Counted from the stretch's first letter, positions 43,656 to 54,700 are shown. The stretch is DNA of 64,000 bases from Magnetospira sp. QH-2 (GCF_000968135.1 NZ_FO538765.1:1937819-2001818), one strand, 5' to 3'. Notes: generated by a model from the sequence alone, not told the origin. Program-made: numbers and translations.

Positions 43656-44183
43656 ATGACCACCACCCTGCCCTCGCTACAAGGCGCCGATAGCGCCTGG
43701 ACCGAAGAGGCCCCCGATCCCCTCAAGTATCCGGATTTCTATGACGGGATCTTGATGAAGCGGTCGTTGGCTTTTTTGATTGATGCCGTGGCCATCGCCG
43801 GGCTCAGCGTCCTGTGGTGGATTATCTCGCTATTCGCCACCATCGGCACCTTCGGCTTCCTGTCGCCGCTATTTGCCGTGTTTATCCTTATCCCTTTGGC
43901 CTATCACACCTTGCTGATTGGCGGAGAGCGCTCGGCCACCCTGGGCATGCGAGCCATGGATATCGAGGTGCGCAGATGGAACGGCGATCGTCCAGACTAT
44001 GTTCAGGCCCTGCTTCAGACCCTGTTGTTCTATGGTTCCATCAGCGTGACCAGCCTGCTGGTGCTGGCGGTGGGGCTCTTCAACGACCGGCGACGTTGCC
44101 TGCATGACTATCTGTCGGGGTCGGTGGTTATCAACAAGATCGACATGGCCGCCGTGACCTATCAGGCGCCGGAAAGCTCCTGA
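43656..44183 (+). CDS. RDD-family membrane protein
   Basis: About 175 residues with three to four membrane helices. The RDD pattern is seen: an arginine in the first helix (MKRSLAFLIDAVAIAG), an Asp in the same helix, and a later Asp pair in LFNDRRRCLHDYLSGSVVI. The SATLGMRAMDIEV loop is the family's characteristic amphipathic linker. Function unknown, possibly transport. ATG with AGGA 6 nt before it; a TTG 15 bp upstream also has AAGGA. The bpt gene follows after 50 bp. Confidence 0.85.
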   Translation: MTTTLPSLQGADSAWTEEAPDPLKYPDFYDGILMKRSLAFLIDAVAIAGLSVLWWIISLFATIGTFGFLSPLFAVFILIPLAYHTLLIGGERSATLGMRAMDIEVRRWNGDRPDYVQALLQTLLFYGSISVTSLLVLAVGLFNDRRRCLHDYLSGSVVINKIDMAAVTYQAPESS

Positions 44184-44233
44184 CCCGGAAGGGCTGGTCA
44201 TCTGGCAATGGATGAGTCTATTCTAGTAACAGC

Positions 44234-44971
44234 ATGAAACAGAACGTTTATCATCGTCCGGAATTCTTTTACACCACGGCACCTCTGCCCTGCCCCTATC
44301 TGCCTGGGCGGATGGAACGGCGGTTGGTGACCGAGTTGGTCGGACGGCGGTCGGTGATCATGCACGACGCCCTGTCCCGGGCCGGATTCCGGCGCAGCCA
44401 CAATATTGCCTATGCGCCCATTTGCCCCACCTGTCAGGCCTGTGTGGCGGTGCGGATCGTCACAGCCGACTTCACGCCGTCGCGAACCCAAAGGCGGTTG
44501 ATCCGCATGAACAGCGACTTGATCGAAGAGACCCTCCGGGCGCGAGGGACATTGGAACAGTTCACCCTGTTCGAAGACTATCAGAACCTGCGCCACGGAG
44601 ACGGGGACATGGCGTCCATGACCTTCCGGGACTACAAAATGATGGTCGAGGACAGCCCCATCGATACCTTTGTTGCCGAGTTCCGTCACCCCGATGACGA
44701 CCGATTGGCCGCAGCCTGCCTTACCGACCGCATGGCTGATGGGTTTTCGGCCGTCTACAGCTTCTTCGAAGACGACGAAAGCCGCCGCAGCCTGGGCACA
44801 TATATGGTTCTGTGGTTGGTGGATCAGGCGCGCCGGGCCGGGCTGCCATATGTCTACTTGGGCTATTGGATCGCGGAAACCCGAAAGATGGCTTACAAAA
44901 CCAACTTCCGCCCCCTGGAAGCCCTGACCGCGGAAGGCTGGCAGCCCATTGAGGAAACCGGGCTAATCTAG
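44234..44971 (+). CDS. bpt: Bpt aspartate/glutamate leucyltransferase
   Basis: 245 residues. Bpt transfers leucine from Leu-tRNA to proteins starting with Asp or Glu, marking them for ClpAP. The N-terminal CPYLPGRMERRLVTEL, the Cys cluster ICPTCQACVAVRI, the Trp-free GNAT-like core VYSFFEDDESRRSLGTYMV and YLGYWIAETRKMAYKTNF agree with the ATE/Bpt family. Nearby RDD and flavin-reductase genes have no evident link. Confidence 0.92.
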   Translation: MKQNVYHRPEFFYTTAPLPCPYLPGRMERRLVTELVGRRSVIMHDALSRAGFRRSHNIAYAPICPTCQACVAVRIVTADFTPSRTQRRLIRMNSDLIEETLRARGTLEQFTLFEDYQNLRHGDGDMASMTFRDYKMMVEDSPIDTFVAEFRHPDDDRLAAACLTDRMADGFSAVYSFFEDDESRRSLGTYMVLWLVDQARRAGLPYVYLGYWIAETRKMAYKTNFRPLEALTAEGWQPIEETGLI

Positions 44972-45123
44972 CGAAATTCGCCCACTCTTTCGGTTGCGAC
45001 TCCCCGCCCCTTTGGGTACCCTCTTTGACATAAGCTTGAAAGCGTTGGGAAAAAAACCACCTGAACAAGCCTAGGTTCGCCCCCGAGAGGGATTCGCATA
45101 TCCAGTTGCTGGGAGAAATATCC

Positions 45124-46218
45124 ATGAAACGTCGTGCATTTATAACCGGTGCCGCCGCGGGGATTGCCGGTGTCGCTGCCTCAAGCCTGCCCAAACCGGC
45201 CATCGCCCAGGGCAAGCGCCAATTGAAAATGGTCACTACTTGGCCGAAGAATTTCCCAGGCCTCGGCACCGGCGCCCAACGCGCCGCCGACCGCATCACC
45301 GAAATGAGCGACGGTCAGTTGGAAGTGAAACTGTTCGCCGCTGGGGAACTGGTCCCTGCCTTCGAATCCTTCGACGCGGTCTCCAACGGCACCGCCGACA
45401 TGTACCATGGCGCCGAGTATTATTGGCAAGGCAAGTCCAAGGCCTTCAACTTCTTCGCTGCCGTGCCCTTTGGGCTCACCGCAACGGAACAGAATGCCTG
45501 GGTCTACTATGGCGGCGGTCAGGAACTATGGGACGAGCTCTCCGCCGGGTTCAAAATCAAGCCCTTCATGGCCGGCAATACCGGCGTGCAGATGGGCGGC
45601 TGGTTCAACAAGGAAATTAATGGCCTGGAAGATTACAAGGGCTTGAAAATCCGCATGCCGGGCCTGGGCGGCGAAGTGCTGCGCAAGATCGGCGCGGCGG
45701 CCGTATCCCTGCCAGGCGGTGAAATCTTCCCGTCCCTGCAATCGGGCGCCATCGATGCCACCGAGTGGGTCGGCCCCTGGAACGACCTGGCCTTCGGCTT
45801 CTACAAGGTAACCAAATACTACTACTATCCGGGCTTCCATGAGCCGGGCACCACCTTGTCTTCGGGCGTCAACCTGGATGTATGGAACAGCCTGTCGAAG
45901 ACACAGCAGTCCATCATCACCAATGCCTTCGCGGCGGAAAACAGCCATCTGCTGGCCGAATTCAACGCCCGCAACGGAAACTCGTTGGACACCTTGATCA
46001 ACAAACACAACGTGGTGCTGCGCAAGTTCTCCGACGAAGTCATGGCCGCCATCGGCAAGGCCTCGGGCGAGGTGGTGAAGGAAGCCGCCGCTGGAGACGC
46101 CATGACCAAGAAGGTCTATGACAGCTTCATCGCCGCCCGGACCAAATCCATTGCCTGGTCCAAGATTTCCGATCAGGCCTATTGGAATGCCCGTCTGCTT
46201 CGCTTTAAGTACGGCTGA
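45124..46218 (+). CDS. dctP: TRAP transporter substrate-binding protein DctP
   Basis: 364 residues. The N-terminus MKRRAFITGAAAG has adjacent arginines and a hydrophobic core, a likely Tat signal cleaved near PAIAQG. The mature protein is a DctP-type binding protein with VTTWPKNFPG, AAGELVPAFESFDAVSNG, GNTGVQMGGWFNKEI, KGLKIRMPGLGG and DATEWVGPWND. The sequence is closest in pattern to 2-oxoacid or lactate-binding members (TakP-type) with the conserved Arg in IRMPG. A TTGACA at 45025 may be the -35. An attenuator-like terminator separates it from dctQM. Confidence 0.93.
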   Translation: MKRRAFITGAAAGIAGVAASSLPKPAIAQGKRQLKMVTTWPKNFPGLGTGAQRAADRITEMSDGQLEVKLFAAGELVPAFESFDAVSNGTADMYHGAEYYWQGKSKAFNFFAAVPFGLTATEQNAWVYYGGGQELWDELSAGFKIKPFMAGNTGVQMGGWFNKEINGLEDYKGLKIRMPGLGGEVLRKIGAAAVSLPGGEIFPSLQSGAIDATEWVGPWNDLAFGFYKVTKYYYYPGFHEPGTTLSSGVNLDVWNSLSKTQQSIITNAFAAENSHLLAEFNARNGNSLDTLINKHNVVLRKFSDEVMAAIGKASGEVVKEAAAGDAMTKKVYDSFIAARTKSIAWSKISDQAYWNARLLRFKYG

Positions 46219-46245
46219 CCGGCGGACCGCGCACGAAATCGGAAA

Positions 46246-46276
46246 AGCCCGTACCCCCGCCGGTACGGGCTTTTTC
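46246..46276 (+). terminator. Terminator between dctP and dctQ
   Basis: A 10-bp perfect stem AGCCCGTACC/GGTACGGGCT with 6-nt loop, followed by TTTTTC. Partial read-through would give more binding protein than permease. Confidence 0.85.
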
Positions 46277-46329
46277 AAATCCTCGAAATGCCCTAATCTT
46301 TAGCCATCGAGCGGACAAGGGGACTTACT

Positions 46330-46872
46330 TTGCAGGCACTTTCGGGTTTGGCGACCGCCATCGACCGATTCAACGAAACCGTCGGGCGGATCACCGGCTG
46401 GCTCGCCGTGGCCATGGTGTTGGTGCAGTTCACCGTGGTGGTGATGCGCTACGTGTTCGGGGTCGGCTCGATCATGATGCAGGAATCCGTGGTCTATCTA
46501 CATTCGTTGCTTTTTTTGGTCGGTGCCGGATACACCCTGTATCACAACGGTCATGTGCGGGTGGACGTGTTTTATCGCGAGGCCAAGCCCCGCACCAAGG
46601 CCTGGGTCGACCTGTTGGGCAACCTGTTTTTCCTCATCCCGGTCTGCATTCTGATCGCCGTTTACAGCCTGCCCTATGTATCCCAGTCCTGGTCGGTTTT
46701 GGAGGGATCCAAGGAAACCAGTGGCATTCAGGCGGTGTTCCTTCTTAAGACCATCATCGTGGTGTTTTGCAGTGTGGTCGCCCTGCAAGGATTGGCCATC
46801 GCCCTGCATGCCCTGACCTTCCTTACCGGGTCCCCGCCCGCCGACAACCCCTACACCAAAGAGGATTCCTGA
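46330..46872 (+). CDS. dctQ: TRAP transporter small permease DctQ
   Basis: 180 residues with four membrane helices, as expected for the small TRAP subunit. Helix 1 contains TGWLAVAMVLVQFTVVVMRYVFG; the loop SIMMQESVVYLHSLLF and the GHVRVDVFYREA segment are characteristic. TTG start with AAGGGG 8 nt upstream. The gene is 4 bp from dctM and 111 bp from dctP. Confidence 0.9.
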   Translation: MQALSGLATAIDRFNETVGRITGWLAVAMVLVQFTVVVMRYVFGVGSIMMQESVVYLHSLLFLVGAGYTLYHNGHVRVDVFYREAKPRTKAWVDLLGNLFFLIPVCILIAVYSLPYVSQSWSVLEGSKETSGIQAVFLLKTIIVVFCSVVALQGLAIALHALTFLTGSPPADNPYTKEDS

Positions 46873-46876
46873 GCCC

Positions 46877-48448
46877 ATGGAAACCCGGGAAATCCTTGAT
46901 GTTTTGATGTTTGTCACGGTCTGCGGCTTTCTTTTGGCCGGGTTCCCTGTCGCTTTTACCTTGGCCGGAACCGGTCTGATCTTTGCCGGGATTGGCTGGT
47001 TGTTCGGGGTCTTCGATTTTTCATTGTTCGGCGCCCTTCCCTCACGCATTTTCGGCAATTCCATGACCAACGAGGTGCTGATCGCCGTGCCTCTGTTCGT
47101 CTTCATGGGGGTCATGCTCGAACGCTCCAAGGTAGCCGAGGAACTGCTTGATGCCATGGGCATGCTGTTTGGCTCCCTGCGCGGCGGACTGGGGATCTCG
47201 GTATCCATCGTTGGCGCCCTGTTGGCCGCCTCCACCGGTATCGTCGGAGCAACGGTGGTTACCATGGGCCTTTTGTCGCTGCCGACCATGCTGCGGCGCG
47301 GCTACGACCCGGCCTTGGCCTGCGGCTCCATTTGCGCCTCGGGAACCCTGGGACAAATCATCCCGCCGTCCATCGTTCTGGTGCTGCTCGGTGATCAGAT
47401 CTCCAACGCCTATGTGGATGCCCAGCGGGCCATCGGCAATTGGTCACCGGAGCCGGTCTCGGTGGGCGACCTGTTCGCCGGCGCTTTGCTGCCCGGCCTG
47501 GCTTTGGTCGGCATGTACATCACCTATCAAGCCTTTACCGCCTGGCTGCGCCCGGCCACCTCGCCGGCCATCCCTAAGGAAGAATTGGCGGTGGATGGCC
47601 TCGGCTGGCGCATTGCCCATGCATTGATCCCTCCGGTGGTGCTGATCATTGCCGTGTTGGGCTCTATTCTCGCAGGCATCGCGACGCCCACCGAGGCCGC
47701 GTCGGTGGGCGCCGTGGGTTCGTTATTCCTGGCCGGGTTGCGACAAGATGAAACACGCGGGTTGCCGATCCATGCCGCGGCCCTTGGGTTGGTCGGCCTG
47801 CTGATCGTTTCCAATAACATGGACCTGCGCGTGGCGCGTAACGAGATTTCCCTCGGCGACATGGCGGGAATCGCCCTGGCCGGGCTGTGCCTTTTGCTCA
47901 TGGCCTGGGGCGGTGTGGTCAGCCTGTCCCGGACCTATAAATCGGGAATCCTGGCCGAGGTAGGACGCGGCACCATGCTGATTTCTTCCATGGTTTTCGT
48001 CATCCTCATCGGCGCGTCTGTGTTTTCCCTGGTCTTCCGCGGACTTGGCGGCGACGATCTGGTACACGAAGTGCTCAGTCAGATTCCCGGCGGAAAGTTC
48101 GGCGCCATTCTGGTGGTCATGCTGGTGATGTTCGTGTTGGGCTTTTTCCTCGATTTTATCGAGATCACCTTCGTCGTGGTGCCGATCGTCGCCCCGGTGC
48201 TGCTGATGATGGACGTCAATCCGGTATGGCTGGGGGTCATGATGGCCATGAACCTGCAGACCTCGTTCCTCACCCCACCCTTCGGCTTCGCCCTGTTCTA
48301 CCTACGCGGCGTCGCCCCGGCGGAGGTCACCACCATGCATATCTATCGCGGCGTGATGCCCTTCGTGCTCATCCAGGTATTGGCCCTGGCGCTCTTGGCC
48401 AGCTTCCCGCAATTGGCCACCTGGCTGCCCAAGGTGGTGTTCGGGTAA
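46877..48448 (+). CDS. dctM: TRAP transporter large permease DctM
   Basis: 523 residues, 13-14 membrane helices. TRAP-specific features: FPVAFTLAGTGL at the N-terminus, SVSIVGALLAASTGIVGATV, and a C-terminal half with LDFIEITFVVVPIV and LQTSFLTPPFGFALFYLRG. The protein is about 90 residues longer than many DctM proteins because of an extra helical segment in the middle (about 285-350), seen in the longer 2-oxoacid/C4 subfamily. It converges on rnj. Confidence 0.93.
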   Translation: METREILDVLMFVTVCGFLLAGFPVAFTLAGTGLIFAGIGWLFGVFDFSLFGALPSRIFGNSMTNEVLIAVPLFVFMGVMLERSKVAEELLDAMGMLFGSLRGGLGISVSIVGALLAASTGIVGATVVTMGLLSLPTMLRRGYDPALACGSICASGTLGQIIPPSIVLVLLGDQISNAYVDAQRAIGNWSPEPVSVGDLFAGALLPGLALVGMYITYQAFTAWLRPATSPAIPKEELAVDGLGWRIAHALIPPVVLIIAVLGSILAGIATPTEAASVGAVGSLFLAGLRQDETRGLPIHAAALGLVGLLIVSNNMDLRVARNEISLGDMAGIALAGLCLLLMAWGGVVSLSRTYKSGILAEVGRGTMLISSMVFVILIGASVFSLVFRGLGGDDLVHEVLSQIPGGKFGAILVVMLVMFVLGFFLDFIEITFVVVPIVAPVLLMMDVNPVWLGVMMAMNLQTSFLTPPFGFALFYLRGVAPAEVTTMHIYRGVMPFVLIQVLALALLASFPQLATWLPKVVFG

Positions 48449-48455
48449 TACAGCG

Positions 48456-50111
48456 CTAAATCCGCACCAGGTGCACCTGCATGGTCGGTTTCTTGCCGAT
48501 GGCGTTGCGGAACACCCGTCGCACCGCCACCTTCACCGCGTCGCCGACCTCGTCGTCGTTTTTCAGGCAAGAGCGCGGCACCTCGTTGACGGCTCCGGCG
48601 GCAGCGGCACAGGCTTCTTCTAACAAATCACGCTCACCGGCCTCGATCAGGCCCTGCACCGACACCTGGGGCTCGGCGGCCAAATGGCCCTTGGCATCCA
48701 GCACCACGGTGACCAGGGCCGAGCCGTTGAAGATCACCCGGTTGCGGCCTTTGATGACATCGCCGTCGAAGGCTATGGCCCGCTGGCCATCCAATCCCCA
48801 TCGGCCCACCGGCACCTCGTCGACGATGGCCGGGCCGTTAGGGGCCAGACGCACCATGTTGCCGTTTTCCGCCACCAGGGATTCCGGAACACCACAATCC
48901 AGCGCCCATTGGGCCTGTTCGCGGAGATGGATGGACTCCCCATGCATGGGCACCAAAATATCCGGACGCAGCAGGTCGTATAGCTTTTTCAGCTCTCCCC
49001 GGGCCGGATGACCGGACACATGCACATGGGCATCGCGCCAGGTCAGCACCTTCATGCCGTGGCGCACCAAGGCATTTTGGATGCGCTGCACCGACAGCTC
49101 ATTGCCGGGAATGATCCGGGAAGAGAAAATCACCAGTGCGCCGCGCTTCAGCTTCACATCTCGATGCGCATCGTTGGAGATGCGCGATAAAGCACCGCGC
49201 GGCTCCCCCTGACAACCGGTGCAGATGTAGAGCAGCTTGTCCTCGGGGATGTAACCGGCTTCCTTTTCGCCGATGAAACCAGGCACACCGTCCAACAGGC
49301 CGTGGCTGCGGGCAATGCCGGACATCTTGTGCAGGGATCGGCCCACCAGGCAGACATCGCGCCCCGTCGCCTCGGCGGCGGCACAAATGGTGCGCAACCG
49401 GGCCACATTGGTGGCGAAACAGGTAACGGCCACCTGCCCTTCGGCCTCGCCAATGATGCGGGTCAGGTCCTTAAGCAAGTCCGCTTCGGATTCCCCATCG
49501 CCTTCGGTCAGCACATTGGTGGAATCCGCCACCAAAGCGGTCACGCCCATATCCCCGAAGGACTTCAGGGTTTTCTCATCCGCCGGTTCACCAATCACCG
49601 GGTTGGGGTCGAACTTGAAATCACCGCTATGGGCAATGCGGCCATGGGGCGTATCGATCATCAGCAGGTTAGGCTCGGGGATGGAATGGGTCATGGTGAC
49701 ATATTGCAGCTTGAACGGCCCAACCTCGAAGGCGCCCGACAACGGGATTTCGGTCAGCGGCACCTTGTTCTTCAGCCCCGCTTCGGACAGTTTGGTCTTT
49801 AAGACCGATGCGGCGAAAGGTGTTGCATAGACCGGGCATTGCAGCCGCTTCCAAAGGTGATGCACGGCGCCCAAATGGTCCTCGTGGGCATGGGTCAGCA
49901 CCAGGCCGACCAGCCGGTGCCTTCGCTCCTCGATCCAGGCGATTTCCGGCAGGATCACATCCACGCCGGGCACGGTGCCGTTGCCAAAGGTAATGCCGCA
50001 ATCAACCATCAGCCATTCCGGGTCCTCTTCCGGGCCCAGGCCATAGAGATAGACATTCATGCCGATTTCGCCAGCGCCGCCCAATGGCAGCCAGTACACA
50101 CCGTCGCCCAC
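48456..50111 (-). CDS. rnj: Ribonuclease J
   Basis: 551 residues. Metallo-beta-lactamase/beta-CASP nuclease. The zinc motif LTHAHEDHLGAVHHL, a later metal ligand region (AHSGDFKFDPNP), beta-CASP motifs (PCTGCQGEP-type ICTGCQGEPRGAL, HVSGHPARGEL) and C-terminal VPMHGESIHLREQ are present. RNase J acts in mRNA and rRNA processing as an endo- and 5'-exonuclease. It follows coaX by 10 bp and ends the nuo-birA-coaX-rnj order. Confidence 0.95.
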   Translation of the reverse strand: MGDGVYWLPLGGAGEIGMNVYLYGLGPEEDPEWLMVDCGITFGNGTVPGVDVILPEIAWIEERRHRLVGLVLTHAHEDHLGAVHHLWKRLQCPVYATPFAASVLKTKLSEAGLKNKVPLTEIPLSGAFEVGPFKLQYVTMTHSIPEPNLLMIDTPHGRIAHSGDFKFDPNPVIGEPADEKTLKSFGDMGVTALVADSTNVLTEGDGESEADLLKDLTRIIGEAEGQVAVTCFATNVARLRTICAAAEATGRDVCLVGRSLHKMSGIARSHGLLDGVPGFIGEKEAGYIPEDKLLYICTGCQGEPRGALSRISNDAHRDVKLKRGALVIFSSRIIPGNELSVQRIQNALVRHGMKVLTWRDAHVHVSGHPARGELKKLYDLLRPDILVPMHGESIHLREQAQWALDCGVPESLVAENGNMVRLAPNGPAIVDEVPVGRWGLDGQRAIAFDGDVIKGRNRVIFNGSALVTVVLDAKGHLAAEPQVSVQGLIEAGERDLLEEACAAAAGAVNEVPRSCLKNDDEVGDAVKVAVRRVFRNAIGKKPTMQVHLVRI

Positions 50112-50121
50112 GTGAGTCTCC

Positions 50122-50901
50122 TTATGAGGTCTTGTTATTGCGCGCGTGCAAAATGAGTAAGCCGCGCATGGTCAGGTCGGCGTCGACGCCGTCGATACAG
50201 TCGGTAGCCTCGGTAAACAGATCGGCCAAGCCGCCGGTGGCGATCACTCGCATGGGTGCCCCGAACTCGCCTCGAATGCGATCCACCATGCCTTCGATCA
50301 TGCTCACATAGCCCCAGAATATCCCGGATTTCATGGCTTCCACCGTGCCCTTGCCGATGACCTGACCCGGACGGCTAATAGCCACCCGGGGCAATTGCGC
50401 CGCCGCCATGTGCAAGGCTTCCAGGGACAGATTGATTCCCGGCGCGATGACACCGCCGAGATAACTGCCCTGTCCGTCCACCACATCAAAGGTCGTGGCG
50501 GTACCGAAATCGATGATGATCTGTGGCTCCGCATGGGCGTCAAAGGCAGCGACGGCGTTAATCAGCCGATCGGCGCCCACTTCTTCCGGGCGATCCACCA
50601 GCACCTTGATGCCCAGATCCACGTTCGCGTCGCCGATCACCATGGCCTGGCTATTGAAATAGTTTCGACACAAGCTGCAAAGATTGAACAGGTTGGCGGG
50701 CACCACGGATCCAATGACCGCCGCATCGATTTCTTTCGGATCCAGATTCTTCAAGGCCATCAACTGGGTCAGCCATACCCCGTATTCATCGGCGGTACGA
50801 TCGGCATCGGTGGCGCAGCGCCATTCACCCCGTTCCACATGATCATCGTCATAGATGGCAAAGACGGTATTGGTATTGCCGGAATCAATGGCAAGCAGCA
50901 T
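50122..50901 (-). CDS. coaX: Type III pantothenate kinase
   Basis: 259 residues. It phosphorylates pantothenate, the first step to CoA. The ASKHA-type motifs are [29 protein letters not shown] and [14 protein letters not shown] with [12 protein letters not shown]. It follows birA by 26 bp. Confidence 0.95.
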   Translation of the reverse strand: MLLAIDSGNTNTVFAIYDDDHVERGEWRCATDADRTADEYGVWLTQLMALKNLDPKEIDAAVIGSVVPANLFNLCSLCRNYFNSQAMVIGDANVDLGIKVLVDRPEEVGADRLINAVAAFDAHAEPQIIIDFGTATTFDVVDGQGSYLGGVIAPGINLSLEALHMAAAQLPRVAISRPGQVIGKGTVEAMKSGIFWGYVSMIEGMVDRIRGEFGAPMRVIATGGLADLFTEATDCIDGVDADLTMRGLLILHARNNKTS

Positions 50902-50927
50902 GGGTCGGTTTCCGTTTGATGAATAAG

Positions 50928-51626
50928 CTAGTCAAAGAACACATCCCCGGCGCTTATATGGCGCCGCACCATGCCGGTGTCCAGCACCAATGCGCCGGTG
51001 TCGTCCATATCAACGAAGCGACCACGCAGGGAATCGTGAGCCAACCGCACCGTAATCGGTTCCCCCAGCCCATGGGCCCGCCCCAGCCAATCGGAGCGTA
51101 TCGCGACAAATCCTGTCTGTTGCCAGGCCGCGAACCGCTTCTCCAACGAGCCACATACCGCCGCCAGAGCCTCATCCACCGTCACGCCCGTGACGCCTTG
51201 GTCCGCGAGGCTGGTCACCGGGTATTCCGTCTGGCCCGGCGCCATGACGATATTGATGCCGAATCCGGCCACCAGCCAATCAATGACGCCACCGCTGGTG
51301 CTAGCACTTTCCAAAAGGATGCCGCAGATCTTCTTACCATCGACCATGAGGTCGTTGGGCCATTTGCAGGTGGCATTGGCCGCCCCGCCGCTGAGCTGAA
51401 ACAAGGCATCGGCAATGGCCAGGGCCAACACGAAGCTGAGTTGAGCCGCCTCACCCGCCGAACAGTCGGGTCGCAAAACCACCGAAGCATGGAGATTGCC
51501 CGGAGCCGAAACCCACGCGCGGCCCCGGCGCCCCCGACCGGCGGTCTGATCCCGGGCCTGGATGACGGTGAAATGCGGTGCTCCGGTCTCGGCCCGGCGC
51601 CGGGCTTCTTCGTTGGTACTATCCAC
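50928..51626 (-). CDS. birA: Biotin-[acetyl-CoA carboxylase] ligase
   Basis: About 232 residues; catalytic domain only, no N-terminal winged helix, so not a repressor. DSTNEEARR, the biotinyl-AMP loop [21 protein letters not shown] and [20 protein letters not shown] are present. GTG 51626 (VDSTNEE) is the first usable start; the frame is open upstream to the nuoN stop region ([11 protein letters not shown]) and conserved homologues usually have about ten residues before DSTN, so translation may begin at a non-standard codon slightly further up. Confidence 0.9.
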   Translation of the reverse strand: MDSTNEEARRRAETGAPHFTVIQARDQTAGRGRRGRAWVSAPGNLHASVVLRPDCSAGEAAQLSFVLALAIADALFQLSGGAANATCKWPNDLMVDGKKICGILLESASTSGGVIDWLVAGFGINIVMAPGQTEYPVTSLADQGVTGVTVDEALAAVCGSLEKRFAAWQQTGFVAIRSDWLGRAHGLGEPITVRLAHDSLRGRFVDMDDTGALVLDTGMVRRHISAGDVFFD

Positions 51627-51677
51627 CCGATCCAGGAATACCGGGTGGAACGCCGGGGGAAAAAGAGGGCTGATGGG

Positions 51678-53165
51678 TCAGGACCCGAATAGAACAGCCG
51701 CCGCTTGCGCCGCGCTTCCCAGGAGCGGCGCCGGGTAGAGGATGAAGAACAGCACCACGAAGCCGGATACGGCCATGACAGCGCCCATTTCCACACCGAT
51801 GGGCCTGTCGAAGGATTCCGCCGGTTCGTCAAAGTACATGATCTTGACGATCCGTACGTAATAGAAGGCCCCCACCACGCTGGCCAGCACGCCGATCACG
51901 GCAAGGCCATAGAGCTGAGCATCAATGGCCGCCATGAACACATAGAACTTGCCAAAGAACCCGGCCAGGGGCGGAATGCCCGCCAAGGAAAACATGAACA
52001 AAGCGATGGCCAAAGCCATCATCGGCTGCCGCTTGCCGAGCCCCGCCAGATCATCAATGCTCTCCACCATGCGCTCGTTGCGGCGCATGCAAAGAATGGC
52101 GGTAAAGGCGCCGGCATTCATGAACAGGTAGATAGCCATATAGACCAGCACGCCTTTGACCCCCGCCTGGGTCCCGGCGGCCAAACCGACCAGGGCATAG
52201 CCCATGTGCCCGATGGAGCTATAAGCCATCAGCCGCTTGATATTGCGTTGTCCGATGGCGGCAAAGGCGCCAAGCAGCATGGAAGCAATGGCGACGAACA
52301 CCACGATCTGCTGCCACTGAGCCACCAACTCACCGAACGGCCCGGTCATGACCCGCAGGATCAGACCCAGCGCCGCCACTTTGGGAGCTACGGCGAAGAA
52401 AGCGGTGACCGGTGTCGGCGCTCCCTCGTAGACGTCAGGCGTCCACATGTGGAACGGCACGGCGGAGATCTTGAAAGCCAGGCCGGACAGGATGAACACC
52501 AGACCAATCACCGCGCCGGTGGCGGGTCCATGGTCTCCGGCATGACCGAAGGCATGGGCCAACCCGGCAAAGCTGGTGGTGCCGGTGAAGCCGTAAACAA
52601 GCGAAATACCGTAAAGCAACAGGCCGGAAGCCAAAGCCCCCAAGACGAAGTACTTCAGTCCCGCTTCCGTGGAGCGCAGATTGTCACGGCTGAATGCGGC
52701 CAGGATATACAGAGCCAGACTTTGCAGTTCCAGACCCATGTACAAAGACATCATGTCCGACGCCGAGACCATCATCATCATGCCCAGGGCGGCCAAAAGC
52801 ACCAGAACCGGAAACTCGAAGCGCTCGATATTCTGGGCCTTCAGATATCCCCGCGAGACGATCACCGTTACCGCCGTGGCAATCAAGATCAGGGTTTTGA
52901 GGAACGCGGCAAACAGGTCACCGATGAACAGGCCATGCATGGCCAAGTCCCCATGGCTGCCATAGACCCAGACCAGCAACCCGGCCAGCAGACAGACCAC
53001 CACGGCCAGGTGGGATATCAGATCAACGGTCTTGGGCCGATCAACGGATGTGTCTTTCTGAAAGACGCCGAACATCAGCAAAGCCATGGCGGCACAGGCC
53101 ATAAACAGTTCAGGCAGAACCGGGATGAGGTTGAAGGCGGTGCTCGTGGTATGCATCTCTGGCAT
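51678..53165 (-). CDS. nuoN: NADH:quinone oxidoreductase subunit N
   Basis: 495 residues, about 14 membrane helices. A Mrp-antiporter-like subunit of complex I; the proton-channel helices carry the conserved Glu/Lys residues, as in [21 protein letters not shown] and [26 protein letters not shown]. The last nuo gene, six bases after nuoM. The AAGGAG lies two bases before ATG 53165 and 11 before the next ATG (53156), so the start could be three codons later. Confidence 0.96.
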   Translation of the reverse strand: MPEMHTTSTAFNLIPVLPELFMACAAMALLMFGVFQKDTSVDRPKTVDLISHLAVVVCLLAGLLVWVYGSHGDLAMHGLFIGDLFAAFLKTLILIATAVTVIVSRGYLKAQNIERFEFPVLVLLAALGMMMMVSASDMMSLYMGLELQSLALYILAAFSRDNLRSTEAGLKYFVLGALASGLLLYGISLVYGFTGTTSFAGLAHAFGHAGDHGPATGAVIGLVFILSGLAFKISAVPFHMWTPDVYEGAPTPVTAFFAVAPKVAALGLILRVMTGPFGELVAQWQQIVVFVAIASMLLGAFAAIGQRNIKRLMAYSSIGHMGYALVGLAAGTQAGVKGVLVYMAIYLFMNAGAFTAILCMRRNERMVESIDDLAGLGKRQPMMALAIALFMFSLAGIPPLAGFFGKFYVFMAAIDAQLYGLAVIGVLASVVGAFYYVRIVKIMYFDEPAESFDRPIGVEMGAVMAVSGFVVLFFILYPAPLLGSAAQAAAVLFGS

Positions 53166-53171
53166 CGCTCC

Positions 53172-54692
53172 TTACTGTCCGAGCCCGGCCATCATGCCGG
53201 TGGTATGGGCCTGCGCGGTCTGTACCTGGGTCAGCAGGTTCTCCACCGAGGCATGCATGGGGTCGAGGAAAGTGCTGGGATAGATCCCCATCCACAAGAC
53301 CAGGGCAATCATCGGCGCGAAAATCAGGATCTCGCGCGGGCTCAGGTCAAGGATTTCCTTCAGATGCTCTTTTTCCAGTTTCCCGAAGATCACCCGACGG
53401 TAGAGATACAGCATATAAGCGGCGCCGAGCACCACGCCGGTGGTGACAAAAGCCGCGACAATGGTATCCACCTGGAAAAGGCCCATCAGTACCAGAAATT
53501 CGCCGACGAACCCACCGGTCCCCGGTAGACCGACCGAGGCCAGCATGAAGACCATGAACACGAGGGAATAAAGCGGCATACGATGCACCAATCCGCCATA
53601 GACCTTGATCTCACGGCTATGGACGCGGTCATAGATCACGCCGACGATGAGGAACAAGGCGGCCGAAACCACGCCGTGGCTCAGCATCTGGTAGATGGCG
53701 CCTTCGACCCCCTGGGCGGTCATGGAGAAAGTCCCCGCCGTCACAAATGCCATATGGGCGATGGAGGAATAAGCAATCAGCTTCTTCATGTCCTCCTGCA
53801 CCAGGGCAACCAGCGAGGTATAGATCACCGCGATAATGCTGAGGCCATAGATGAAGGGGGTGAACTCGACGCTGGCTTCGGGGAACATGGGCAGCGAGAA
53901 GCGCAGGAACCCATAGCCGCCGAACTTCAGCAGCACACCGGCCAGGATCACCGAGCCCGCCGTCGGCGCTTCCACATGCGCATCGGGCAGCCAGGTATGC
54001 ACCGGCCACATGGGCACTTTCACCGCGAAGGACGCGAAGAAGGCCAGCCACAGCCAGGTCTGCATGGAAACCGGGAAATCATGGGCCATCAGTGTCGGGA
54101 TGTCGGTGGTTCCCGCTTCGCTATACATGGCCAGCAGCGCCAGCAACATCAGCACCGAACCAAGCAGCGTATAGAGGAAGAACTTAAAGGCCGCATAGAC
54201 CCGGCGCGGCCCCCCCCAAACGCCGATGATCAGGAACATGGGCAGCAACACCGCTTCGAAGAAGATGTAGAAGACCACGATATCCAGGGCGCAGAAGGTG
54301 CCGACCATCATGGTTTCCAACACCAAGAAGGCGATCATGTATTCCTTGACCCGCTCTTTGATGCTTTCCCAACTGGCCAGGATGCAGATGGGGGTCAAGG
54401 CCGTGGATAGCAGCACGAAGAACAGGGAAATGCCATCGACACCCATGTGATAGGAGATCCCGGCCCCTTCCATCCACATGACTTTTTCTTCGAACTGGAA
54501 GGCCGCCGTTCCATTGTCAAAGTTCAACCAGATGAACAGCGACATCACGAAGGTGATGCTGGTGGTCCAAAGGGCCACGCGGCGGGCATTGCGGGCCTCG
54601 ACCTCGGCGCTCTTGTCTCGGATGAACGGAATCAGGAACACACCCACCAGGGGCAGGAACGTGACGATGGACAGAATGGGTATGTGTTGCAT
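53172..54692 (-). CDS. nuoM: NADH:quinone oxidoreductase subunit M
   Basis: 506 residues, 14 helices, antiporter-like. [44 protein letters not shown] and [24 protein letters not shown] contain the conserved channel Glu and Lys. Eight bases after nuoL. Confidence 0.97.
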   Translation of the reverse strand: MQHIPILSIVTFLPLVGVFLIPFIRDKSAEVEARNARRVALWTTSITFVMSLFIWLNFDNGTAAFQFEEKVMWMEGAGISYHMGVDGISLFFVLLSTALTPICILASWESIKERVKEYMIAFLVLETMMVGTFCALDIVVFYIFFEAVLLPMFLIIGVWGGPRRVYAAFKFFLYTLLGSVLMLLALLAMYSEAGTTDIPTLMAHDFPVSMQTWLWLAFFASFAVKVPMWPVHTWLPDAHVEAPTAGSVILAGVLLKFGGYGFLRFSLPMFPEASVEFTPFIYGLSIIAVIYTSLVALVQEDMKKLIAYSSIAHMAFVTAGTFSMTAQGVEGAIYQMLSHGVVSAALFLIVGVIYDRVHSREIKVYGGLVHRMPLYSLVFMVFMLASVGLPGTGGFVGEFLVLMGLFQVDTIVAAFVTTGVVLGAAYMLYLYRRVIFGKLEKEHLKEILDLSPREILIFAPMIALVLWMGIYPSTFLDPMHASVENLLTQVQTAQAHTTGMMAGLGQ

Positions 54693-54700
54693 CGGTCAGC

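Noticed and set aside
44972-45123. Sigma54 promoter before dctP
   Set aside because: No GG-N10-GC element; only a TTGACA at 45025 without a matching -10.
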